Notes: generated by a model not told the origin, from the sequence alone. DNA of 8,061 bases from Bacteroidota bacterium (GCA_024280135.1 JAJRQS010000386.1:1-8061), one strand, 5' to 3'; shown: positions 1 to 6,019, numbered from the stretch's first letter. Translations and numbers: made by a program.

Positions 1-1821
1 AGCGATATCTTCATCGAAAAACTTAATACCAATGGTGAATTTGTATGGGTCAATACTATAGAAGGTACAGCTAATAACATTGGTAAATCTGTTAAGGTAG
101 ATAATCAAGGTAATGTATTTTCTGTTGGGCTTTTTGCTGGAATGGTTGATTTTGACCCTTCTACAAATGAACATGACATCACCGCAGCAGGTCAAGTGGA
201 TGGATTTCTTCAAAAGATTGATAGTGACGGTAATTTCCTTTGGGCGAAGCAAATTGGCGGTACGCAGGATGATGTGATAAACGATATTTTTGTTGACCAA
301 AGTAATAGTATTTATGTCACCGGTTCTTTTACTGGCGCATTTAATATTACTCCTAATAAAACTTTAACATCCATAGGAAGTACAGATATATTCTTTGCGA
401 AGTTTGATAATGATGGAGCCTATAAAACTGCTATATCTTATGGTGGTGGTCTAAATGATGAAGGCACCAAAATCTATGTAGATGCTGCTTCAAATATCTA
501 TACAGTCGGTTCTTTTAATAATCTAGATGTTGATTTTGACCCGACTATTGGTTTGCACCAAGTTGCAAATAATGGATTAAAGGATGGATTTATCCAAAAA
601 TTAAACTATTGTGTAGCCGCTGACAAACCTGCTGTTGTCGCTTCAAGCACTACGATTTGCGAAGGAGAAAGTGTTGAATTAAGCATTATTGGTGGCAACT
701 TAAATAGTGCGTCCAAATGGAATTGGAACGAAGCTGCCTGTGATGGACAGAATGTCGGAGAAGGTAATTCTATTACCCTTACGCCTACAGCTACTACGAC
801 ATACTATGTCGGAGGTATTGGAGGATGTACTTCTCAAACGGTATGCCAAGAAATCAAGGTGACTGTAGATGTTCAACAAATATACAGCTACACTGTAGAT
901 GTCTGTAAAGGAAGTGAATTCTTTTTAAGCAATGGTACATCTATTATTGTTGAAAACGTCGTTTTAGACACCACTGTAAAGGTTGCTAATATTGGGTGTG
1001 ATACACTTATTATTAGAACTATTATACCTATGGAAACGAATAGCTCTGAGGTTCAAAACAAAACTTGCAAGGGTTCTGAATATACATTTGAGGACGGTAC
1101 TACTATGACTATTGTAGAAGCAACTACACATACTAGTGTTTTGACTTCTGCTGCCGGGTGTGATTCTACTATCGTAAATACGGTTATACCTGTTGAAGCG
1201 ACTTCAACTGAGGTTCAAAACGAAACTTGTAAGGGTTCCGAATATACATTTGAGGACGGTACTACTATGACTATTGTAGAAGCAACTACACATACTAGTT
1301 TACTGACTTCTGCTGCCGGGTGTGATTCTACTATCGTAAATACGGTTACTCCTGTTGAAGTTAGTACGACAGTAGAACAGACAGACAATACGATTACAGC
1401 TATTCAAGAGGGAGCTACTTACCAATGGATTAACTGTGAGACTCAAGAAAACATTGAAGGGGCTACTGATGCTTCATTTACGGCTACGGAAACAGGTAAC
1501 TATGCAGTTATCATCACAATGGCTGATTGTTCAGAGACTACAGAATGTACTGCTTTGACTATCGTAGGGACTAACGAGCCTATTTGGAAGAAGGAGGTGA
1601 GTATTCGTCCAAATCCATTTACAACTGATTTGTATATTGATTTCGGAAGAACGATATCTGGTAATATTTCATTGGTAAACATTACTGGAAAAACCATCTA
1701 CACGCAATCGGTAAATAATGTTCAAAACATGAATATCGATGGGTCTGATTTGAAATCAGGAATTTATTTCTTGCAAGTAATTAAGGATGGTGCTATCGCC
1801 ACTTATAAGATTGTGAAGTAA
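1..1821 (+). CDS. Secreted beta-propeller/Ig-repeat protein with T9SS C-terminal sorting domain (5' end missing)
   Basis: The frame is open from the first base, so this is a 3' fragment of 606 visible residues; the ATG at 142 lies inside a repeat and is not the true start. Residues 1-202 hold SBBP-like beta-propeller repeats, recognisable by recurring D-x-F-x-x-K-x-x-x-x-G and 'IYVTGSF'-type strings. An Ig-like segment with 'TICEGESVEL' follows (about 210-295). Next come three cysteine-containing repeats (about 296-349, 350-403 and 404-457; motif CKGSE...GCDST), the last two nearly identical, and another Ig-like stretch (about 458-528). Residues 533-606 match a Por secretion-system (type IX) sorting domain: 'RPNPF' near its start, a 'GKTIY' turn, 'LKSGIYFLQV', and a basic 'YKIVK' end. 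The family is known to be exported by Sec, passed through the T9SS, and secreted or attached to the surface. The ligand or role (adhesion, matrix) is not readable. A terminator follows directly. Confidence 0.93.
   Translation, partial: SDIFIEKLNTNGEFVWVNTIEGTANNIGKSVKVDNQGNVFSVGLFAGMVDFDPSTNEHDITAAGQVDGFLQKIDSDGNFLWAKQIGGTQDDVINDIFVDQSNSIYVTGSFTGAFNITPNKTLTSIGSTDIFFAKFDNDGAYKTAISYGGGLNDEGTKIYVDAASNIYTVGSFNNLDVDFDPTIGLHQVANNGLKDGFIQKLNYCVAADKPAVVASSTTICEGESVELSIIGGNLNSASKWNWNEAACDGQNVGEGNSITLTPTATTTYYVGGIGGCTSQTVCQEIKVTVDVQQIYSYTVDVCKGSEFFLSNGTSIIVENVVLDTTVKVANIGCDTLIIRTIIPMETNSSEVQNKTCKGSEYTFEDGTTMTIVEATTHTSVLTSAAGCDSTIVNTVIPVEATSTEVQNETCKGSEYTFEDGTTMTIVEATTHTSLLTSAAGCDSTIVNTVTPVEVSTTVEQTDNTITAIQEGATYQWINCETQENIEGATDASFTATETGNYAVIITMADCSETTECTALTIVGTNEPIWKKEVSIRPNPFTTDLYIDFGRTISGNISLVNITGKTIYTQSVNNVQNMNIDGSDLKSGIYFLQVIKDGAIATYKIVK
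1048..1359 (+). repeat. Near-identical 162-bp tandem repeat inside the T9SS protein gene
   Basis: The 150 bases at 1048-1197 recur at 1210-1359, a period of 162 bases (54 codons). By eye there are about eight differences, so the copies are roughly 95% identical, including at synonymous positions. A much more diverged copy lies upstream at about 886-1047. Each unit encodes one extracellular repeat with two cysteines, one in CKGSE and one in GCDST. The in-frame period and high nucleotide identity suggest a recent duplication, or homogenisation by recombination, that changes the length of the surface protein. Confidence 0.9.
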
Positions 1822-1844
1822 TTTTCAGAGAAAAGATTGATTGT

Positions 1845-1883
1845 AAAGCCTTTTTCGCTCCTTGCGGAAAAGGCTTTTTTCTT
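1845..1883 (+). terminator. Strong rho-independent terminator after the T9SS gene
   Basis: The arms 1845-1858 (AAAGCCTTTTTCGC) and 1864-1877 (GCGGAAAAGGCTTT) pair over 14 positions with one G-U pair and a 5-base loop, TCCTT. A T-rich run follows (1875-1883). The hairpin begins 23 bases after the TAA of the upstream gene. The A-rich 5' flank would allow partial function on the other strand, but no gene converges on it here. Confidence 0.9.
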
Positions 1884-1919
1884 TGCCTGCCTATATTTAA
1901 TGCACTAATTAAAAAGCAC

Positions 1920-1942
1920 TGCCTCTGCCGATGCAGGCAGGC
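1920..1942. repeat. Imperfect inverted repeat (GCCTCTGC / GCAGGCAGGC)
   Basis: The left arm TGCCTCTGC and right arm GCAGGCAGGCA pair around a CGAT loop, leaving a two-base GC bulge in the right arm. It is GC-rich compared with its surroundings and has no T-tract, so it does not look like a terminator. It may be one copy of a dispersed intergenic palindrome; only one copy lies in this window. Confidence 0.5.
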
Positions 1943-1958
1943 ACTAGATCGTTTTTTG

Positions 1959-1980
1959 CCACGAATGCACGAATTTTTTC
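1959..1980 (+). repeat. Dispersed CACGAATG-CACGAAT repeat, copy 1
   Basis: The core is two heptamers CACGAAT separated by one G, preceded by C and followed by a T-run. Related copies lie at 2049-2063 (GAATGCACGAATTTT) and 3756-3777 (CCACGAATGCACGAT plus a T-run). All three sit in non-coding DNA outside genes. Confidence 0.75.
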
Positions 1981-2048
1981 TCCCTTTTCCCCCTCACCAC
2001 CTTAAAACCACTATACCATTTTTTCTCCTTTTACCCTTTACCTCTATA

Positions 2049-2063
2049 GAATGCACGAATTTT
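2049..2063 (+). repeat. Dispersed CACGAAT repeat, copy 2 (partial)
   Basis: GAATGCACGAATTTT matches the right half of copy 1 exactly. The left CCAC part is replaced by unrelated sequence, so this is a truncated copy. Confidence 0.6.
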
Positions 2064-2149
2064 CCTTTTTGACCCTCCATCTGCAAAGGCTGAACAACTC
2101 CGTAACAACAATTTGTGTTTTTATTTTTCATTTTTAAACTAATTTGTGT

Positions 2150-2157
2150 TATCTTAG
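2150..2157 (+). promoter_or_regulatory. Candidate Bacteroidota -7 element for rmuC
   Basis: TATCTTAG matches the Bacteroidota -7 consensus TAnnTTTG at five of six fixed positions and sits 27 bases before the chosen ATG, a plausible leader length. Two TTTGTG strings precede it (from 2112 and from 2143), but neither is at the usual 19-21 base spacing for the -33 TTG. The call rests on the -7 match and position alone. Confidence 0.3.
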
Positions 2158-2184
2158 CGCTTAGAAATCAACTAATTGCTAAAG

Positions 2185-3507
2185 ATGGATATAACTTTGA
2201 CTCTTTTATTTGCATTGGGCGGCCTTATCATAGGTGGATTGGTCATGAGATTATGGCTACAAGCTCGGCACCTCCCTAGTAAGCAATTATATGCAGAAAA
2301 GCTCATCGCCGAAAAATACATTCCAAAAGAGGCGTACACTACTTTGCAGGAAACTTCAGACATCTTACGGGCAGATTTACATGAAACGCAAGAGGAATTG
2401 CGACGGACAGAGTTAGACCTTGCGGAAAAAAAGTTAACCTTAGAATATAAGGAAAATCAATTCCTCCAACAAGCCCAAGAGGCAGACCTTTTGCGAAAGC
2501 GAGCCATCCAAGAATTTGAGCACATTGCCACTAAGCTCCTTACGGAAAAAACAAGGCAATTTACGCTAACCAATAAACACCAAATGGACGAAATCCTCAC
2601 TCCCTTAAAAGAAAAAATTGGAGATTTCAAAAAAGACTTAGACCAAAAATACATCGCGGAAACCAATGACCGTATTTCTTTACGGGAAGAGATGAAACAC
2701 CTTCGATCCCTGAACCAACAACTTTCTAATGATGCTAATAATCTAGCCTCTGCATTAAAAGGAGATAATAAAATGCAAGGAAATTGGGGAGAATTGCAAC
2801 TGGAAAGAATCCTTGAAAATACTGGGCTCAAAAAAGACATCCACTACTCTAGTCAGTTTTCTGCCCTTTCGGAAAATGGAAAAATCCAACGCCCCGATTT
2901 TGTCATACATTTGCCCAACAAAAAGCATATCATTATTGACTCGAAAGTTTCCTTAAAAGCTTTTGATCTATTTCATAATACGAATGATGAAATTTTGCGC
3001 AAGCAACACTTGAAGGCTCATATCAAAAGTGTCCGTCAACACATTAAAGACTTACACCAAAAAGAATATCAACAAATTCCTAGTTTGAATTCGCCAGATT
3101 ACATTTTACTTTTCGTACCCATAGAACCTGCTTTTATGCTCGCTATTCAAGAAGATACGAACCTCTTGACAGATGCGATGGAATTAAATATTGTTTTGGT
3201 TACAACCTCTACCCTCTTGGCTACTTTGCGTACCGTTGCTTACCTTTGGAAGCAAGACAAGCAAAGTAAATCTGTCACCGAAATTGCCCGAATCAGTGGA
3301 CAGCTCTATGATAAGTTTGCGGCCTTTATTGAAGAGATGCAGCAGGTAGGTAAACGCATTGATAGTGCCCAAAATCATTGGTCTATTGCGATGAAAAAAC
3401 TTTCAGAAGGACCAAACTATGAGGAAACCATCATTGGGAAAGCAGAAAAAATTAAAGAGCTAGGGGCTCGTACTACCAAGCGTATTGTGGTCAAGGAATT
3501 AAGGTGA
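2185..3507 (+). CDS. rmuC: DNA recombination protein RmuC
   Basis: This 440-residue protein belongs to the RmuC family, which in E. coli limits recombination at inverted repeats and is predicted to have a restriction-endonuclease-like (PD-(D/E)XK) fold. Residues 4-24 form one N-terminal membrane helix. Residues about 50-195 are charged and heptad-rich, consistent with a long coiled coil. The conserved domain follows: GNWGE (199-203), RPDFV (236-240), IIIDSKVSLKAF (249-260) and LFVPIEPAF (309-317). E203, D238 and the D252-x-K254 pair fit a nuclease-type acidic/lysine cluster; that they are catalytic is inferred. The ATG at 2185 is preferred over an in-frame TTG at 2176 because it puts the membrane helix right at the N-terminus. 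The gene appears to stand alone: a terminator lies upstream and the gene beyond the downstream spacer converges on it. Confidence 0.95.
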   Translation: MDITLTLLFALGGLIIGGLVMRLWLQARHLPSKQLYAEKLIAEKYIPKEAYTTLQETSDILRADLHETQEELRRTELDLAEKKLTLEYKENQFLQQAQEADLLRKRAIQEFEHIATKLLTEKTRQFTLTNKHQMDEILTPLKEKIGDFKKDLDQKYIAETNDRISLREEMKHLRSLNQQLSNDANNLASALKGDNKMQGNWGELQLERILENTGLKKDIHYSSQFSALSENGKIQRPDFVIHLPNKKHIIIDSKVSLKAFDLFHNTNDEILRKQHLKAHIKSVRQHIKDLHQKEYQQIPSLNSPDYILLFVPIEPAFMLAIQEDTNLLTDAMELNIVLVTTSTLLATLRTVAYLWKQDKQSKSVTEIARISGQLYDKFAAFIEEMQQVGKRIDSAQNHWSIAMKKLSEGPNYEETIIGKAEKIKELGARTTKRIVVKELR

Positions 3508-3542
3508 TTAACACTTAGGACAGAGGGACTTTGAAGCTAAAC

Positions 3543-3745
3543 ATTTTGTTCACAGCTTCTATTTCATTTTACGTTCGATTCCTCGATTATTCACCACAGA
3601 TTTTTTGTTCACAGCTTCTATTTCATTTTACGTTCGGTTCTTCGATTCCTCGATTATTCAATTATTCACCACAGATTTTTTGTTCGCAGCTTCTATTTCA
3701 TTTTTGCGTTCGATTCCTCGGTTCTTCGATTCCTCGGTTCCTCAA
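3543..3745. repeat. Three degenerate intergenic tandem repeats (about 58-75 bp units)
   Basis: Three consecutive units begin near 3543, 3601 and 3676. Each starts TTTTGTTC(A/G)CAGCTTCTATTT, continues with CATTTT and a CGTTCG step, then runs into TTCGATTCCTCG, and units 1 and 2 close with ATTCACCACAGA. Units 2 and 3 carry extra inner copies of a 6-base-like theme (TTCGAT/TCCTCG/GTTCTTCG). The block fills the space between the convergent rmuC and MNIO genes and ends just before a CACGAAT repeat. There is no regular spacer, so it is not CRISPR. An open frame crosses it (3531-3926), but that frame only translates the repeats and the antisense of the MNIO end. Confidence 0.85.
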
Positions 3746-3755
3746 TTTAGGATTA

Positions 3756-3777
3756 CCACGAATGCACGATTTTTTTC
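3756..3777 (+). repeat. Dispersed CACGAAT repeat, copy 3
   Basis: CCACGAATGCACGAT followed by a seven-T run repeats the element at 1959-1980 with one A missing before the T-run. It abuts the stop codon of the MNIO gene (TGA at 3778-3776 on the minus strand), so on that strand the gene end is followed by an A-run and then the repeat. Confidence 0.7.
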
Positions 3778-4867
3778 AATCTGACCATTTGTCACTAATC
3801 TGTTTTGCCGTATCTACCATTGCTACATCCCAATCCGACACATTCCAATATTCAAACCTATTAGATTTTTTGATGTCTGCTACTGAATTGGTTTTTAACA
3901 TTTGCGCAAGTAAAATTTGCTCTTGATAAAGCGATTTACTATTAACAGGTTCTGTTTCAAATTCAAATGGTTTACCCCAATTTCCAACTATACGTTCTGG
4001 CGTATTATCAATAATACTTTTAATCTGATAAAAGTCATTTTGGTATTGTTTGACACTTTCAGGAGAGCTAAAGGTATGCCCCAAACGTTCTAATATTACA
4101 AATTCAACATGGGGACATTTAGCCAACACCTTTGGCAATACGTCCATTAAAATCTTAGGCACCTTTCCATCATGTGTATCCCTCCGAACCTGTTCCTTTC
4201 GATAAATACTCTCTTGCCAGCTTCCCCCTGATAAGTGAATCTCTTTTACTTTCTCCAAAGGATATAGTTCAACAAGTTCTAAAATTTCTACCCCAAAATT
4301 ATGCGCTTGACAATAAATATTATGTAAATCTAATAATATAAATCCATCTACTACCTCTAATAATTTGTCTATAAAAACACCTTGTTCAAACACATCTTTT
4401 TTTGAAAAAGAAAAAGCTAAATTTTCAATACCCACAGGCAATTGAACCGCATCGGCTAATCGTTTCAGGCGATCCTTTCCCACCTCCAAAGCAACCTTTG
4501 ATAAAGAAATAGGTAACGGAAAGCTTGCATGGTAGTTATCACTGCTCATAAAACCAAAATGCTCTGAAATGTGCGTGTAGGAATGCTGTTGAGTAGCTAA
4601 CTTTGCACGATCTAACCAAGCTTGTTGTTGCTCACTCCACAAGGCATTGAAGACCGAATAATACACCCCATGTCCAAGTAACTTCCCTGCATCCCCAAAT
4701 TCTTGTAGCATCCCTTTAATCCAATCCGGCACACGCTCATATTTAGGAAACGTATCAAAGGACCATTCTACAACATCTACATCTCCACTTGCAAAGAGAG
4801 GTAATACAGCTTGTAAAAATGCTCCTTCTGGCATCAAAGAAATGCCAAGTTCTATTTTCTTTTTCAT
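3776..4867 (-). CDS. DUF692-family multinuclear non-heme iron oxidase (MNIO), putative RiPP-modifying enzyme
   Basis: The protein has 363 residues from the ATG at 4867, which overlaps the upstream TGA as ATGA. An in-frame ATG at 4888 would add seven residues inside the precursor gene and is less likely. DUF692 landmarks appear in family order: V-x-x-VEW around E34, LLGHGVYYS (H66), ISEHFGFMS (E102, H103), FPLPIS (116-121), GIEN (E148, N149), LLDLHNIY (D180, N183), EIHLSGG (H211), DTHDGKVP (D230, H232) and VILER (E260). These match the positions that in MbnB and TglH bind a two- or three-iron cluster in a TIM barrel. Two places are off-consensus: the usual GLRxxH start reads GISLMPEG, and HLAGH reads HLSGG. 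Typical members are about 280-300 residues; residues from about 285 on form an extra tail of unknown role. It lies directly behind two candidate precursor peptides, so oxidative modification of their cysteines is the inferred job. Sugar-isomerase-like (xylose isomerase fold) is the generic alternative label. Confidence 0.87.
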   Translation of the reverse strand: MKKKIELGISLMPEGAFLQAVLPLFASGDVDVVEWSFDTFPKYERVPDWIKGMLQEFGDAGKLLGHGVYYSVFNALWSEQQQAWLDRAKLATQQHSYTHISEHFGFMSSDNYHASFPLPISLSKVALEVGKDRLKRLADAVQLPVGIENLAFSFSKKDVFEQGVFIDKLLEVVDGFILLDLHNIYCQAHNFGVEILELVELYPLEKVKEIHLSGGSWQESIYRKEQVRRDTHDGKVPKILMDVLPKVLAKCPHVEFVILERLGHTFSSPESVKQYQNDFYQIKSIIDNTPERIVGNWGKPFEFETEPVNSKSLYQEQILLAQMLKTNSVADIKKSNRFEYWNVSDWDVAMVDTAKQISDKWSD

Positions 4868-5118
4868 CCCATTCCACATGCTGGACACCCCTCTGGATCA
4901 CTATGTCTTGGAGCAGGTGGCGGAGTTAAACTATCATTTCCTGGTGTTAGAGGAGCTGGAACTTCAGGTGGTGGTATCGTACAATTTGTCATTGTAGGCA
5001 CGTCTTTACCTTTAACTGCCGTAAAAGGTGTTGCGCCATTTTCTTCAGCTTTTGGGGTCTCACCACAAGCCATAGAAGACGCAATCAGGGTTGCTAATAA
5101 TAATTTAGATATTTTCAT
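4864..5118 (-). CDS. Putative MNIO RiPP precursor B: exported Pro-rich peptide ending in CPACGMG
   Basis: This is an 84-residue peptide. Residues 1-17 form a basic-start hydrophobic leader (MKISKLLLATLIASSMA), followed by C18; SMAC is an imperfect lipobox, so both a Sec-cleaved peptide and a lipoprotein are possible. Residues 19-45 are polar, a single C46 follows, then a proline-rich linker (48-69), and the protein ends EGCPACGMG with C78 and C81. The C-x-A-C-G-x-G end is shared with the neighbouring peptide, whose middle is unrelated. The stop codon overlaps the start of the MNIO gene by the ATGA junction, so translation of the two is probably coupled. MNIO substrates are typically small Cys-containing peptides encoded next to the enzyme, and exported ones with Sec leaders are known (bufferins). 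A plain CxxC metal-binding peptide is the alternative. The modified residues are not known. Confidence 0.8.
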   Translation of the reverse strand: MKISKLLLATLIASSMACGETPKAEENGATPFTAVKGKDVPTMTNCTIPPPEVPAPLTPGNDSLTPPPAPRHSDPEGCPACGMG

Positions 5119-5148
5119 TGTTATAAATTTTTGTTGTAGTTTAATTAA

Positions 5149-5364
5149 TTAACCTCGACCACAGGCAATACAATTACCTTTCCCATCAAATGGACCATTA
5201 GTATTCCTAATTACTTTAGTCGTATCAGGTTCATTTGTTGGTGTAATTATTTCAGGAGTTCCAATTGTATTAGACGTATTCGAAGAAATCGTATCCACTA
5301 CTTCTTGACCATAGGTCGTACTCGAAATCAACATAGCAGCTAATAAAGCTTTTGGAATTTTCAT
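5149..5364 (-). CDS. Putative MNIO RiPP precursor A: exported Thr/Asn-rich peptide ending in CIACGRG
   Basis: This is a 71-residue peptide from the ATG at 5364. An upstream in-frame ATG at 5370 adds only Met-His; the inner start matches the MKIxK opening of the neighbouring peptide. Residues 1-19 are a Sec-type leader (basic start, hydrophobic ALLAAMLIS, likely cut after TYG). The middle, about 20-60, is a low-complexity Thr/Ser/Asn/Pro stretch without cysteine. The tail reads GNCIACGRG with only two cysteines, C65 and C68. Leader and tail resemble the second peptide, while the middle does not align, as expected for precursors in which the C-terminal motif is the modified part. It is first in the inferred peptide-peptide-oxidase unit and is separated from precursor B by a 30-base AT-rich gap. 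No known family is recognised beyond this. Confidence 0.77.
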   Translation of the reverse strand: MKIPKALLAAMLISSTTYGQEVVDTISSNTSNTIGTPEIITPTNEPDTTKVIRNTNGPFDGKGNCIACGRG

Positions 5365-5380
5365 ATGCATTGTTTTATGG

Positions 5381-5388
5381 TAAAACTA
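5381..5388 (-). promoter_or_regulatory. Weak candidate -7 element for the precursor/MNIO unit
   Basis: On the minus strand TAGTTTTA matches TAnnTTTG at five of six fixed positions and lies 16 bases before the ATG at 5364. A CTG (5411-5409, minus strand) sits 20 bases upstream, near the place of the -33 TTG. Both elements are imperfect, and transcription could also come through from the membrane-protein gene 103 bases upstream. Confidence 0.28.
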
Positions 5389-5473
5389 ACATCGCTAACA
5401 ATTATTGTCAGTCCTACCCAGTAGATGCATCAATAGTCCCTTTTGGTGTGTATTGAGTATGACTAAAAATAAA

Positions 5474-6019
5474 TTACATAAACTCCCAGCTTTTTCCATC
5501 AAAATAATCGAATCCCCAGAAGCCTCGATACATGATTAATCTAACTTTAGAACCAAAATTAGGATTCTTAGGTAAGGCCTTATTGGTGCGAAATTTAAAT
5601 GCTCTTTTGTCTTTATACAAAACAATCCAATGCGTATTTAAATGCACTTTTTCACCAAAATACAGCTCCTTATAGGCTTTCTGCTCTTTAAACTCATAGG
5701 ATTCAGCGTATGGCTTTTTTTGCGAAAGCATTCTATTGGATATACTCGCAAAATAGGGGGATATTGCCATGAAAAAAATGGAAACCAAGAGGTGGGTGGA
5801 AATAAATTTGGGGTGTAAAATTCGTGTCGCATAGCCTATCATCAGCAAAACAACTATCACCCCAGAGCAGACCGAAACAGAGGTCTTCACTAATTCCCTG
5901 AGTTCGAGGGTATTGGATAAAAATGGATACTCCAATACATAAAGCACCACCAAACTAATGAACAATATAACACCAATTACAAAAAAAACATAGGATTTAC
6001 TAGTTTCTTCGTCACTCAT
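5474..6019 (-). CDS. Hypothetical membrane protein, three transmembrane helices plus a C-terminal soluble domain
   Basis: I do not recognise a characterised family in this 181-residue protein. A short acidic N-terminus (MSDEETSK) precedes three hydrophobic segments at about 10-29, 47-67 and 73-93. A basic, aromatic-rich domain follows (about 98-181) that ends in a run of G/W/F/Y residues: YRGFWGFDYFDGKSWEF. That ending, with 'LYKDKRAFKF' before it, looks like a small all-beta fold, possibly of the general DUF3592/OB type, but this is only an impression. It lies upstream of precursor A on the same strand with a 103-base gap and no visible terminator between them, so co-transcription is possible but not shown. 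Its start is 140 bases from the divergent aldo/keto reductase. Confidence 0.8.
   Translation of the reverse strand: MSDEETSKSYVFFVIGVILFISLVVLYVLEYPFLSNTLELRELVKTSVSVCSGVIVVLLMIGYATRILHPKFISTHLLVSIFFMAISPYFASISNRMLSQKKPYAESYEFKEQKAYKELYFGEKVHLNTHWIVLYKDKRAFKFRTNKALPKNPNFGSKVRLIMYRGFWGFDYFDGKSWEFM

Larger units (their letters stand above)
1884..2149. other. Non-coding spacer with short repeats and pyrimidine-rich tracts
   Basis: No credible coding region is seen on either strand between the terminator and rmuC. The stretch holds an imperfect hairpin (1920-1942), two copies of a dispersed CACGAAT-type repeat (1959-1980 and 2049-2063), and two long pyrimidine-rich runs on the + strand (about 1973-1998 and 2019-2047), the second ending just before the second repeat copy. 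It then becomes T-rich towards the rmuC promoter region. Confidence 0.7.

Noticed and set aside
142..1821. Treating the ATG at 142 as the true start of the T9SS protein
   Set aside because: The same frame is open back to base 1 and encodes another propeller repeat, so the start lies outside the window.
2457..2840. Minus-strand open frame of 127 codons within rmuC
   Set aside because: It is fully antisense to a clear rmuC coding region and shows no recognisable protein features.
3543..3745. Possible CRISPR array
   Set aside because: Units follow one another without unique spacers of constant length, the repeats vary in length, and no cas gene is present.
3531..3926. A 131-codon open frame on the + strand between rmuC and the MNIO gene
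   Set aside because: Its first half only translates the tandem repeats and its second half is antisense to the end of the MNIO gene; no family features are seen.
4864..5364. The small peptides as ordinary zinc-ribbon or rubredoxin-like fragments
   Set aside because: They have only one CxxC each, lie behind export leaders, and end right at the motif. Simple metal binding without modification is not excluded, but the adjacent oxidase favours a modified peptide.
5398..5433. Tiny minus-strand frame of 11 codons ending in Cys, as a possible third precursor
   Set aside because: It has no leader, lacks the CxACGxG motif and is short enough to occur by chance.
5638..5832. A 64-codon minus-strand frame inside the membrane-protein gene
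   Set aside because: It overlaps in another frame the longer 181-residue protein, which has convincing transmembrane segments.
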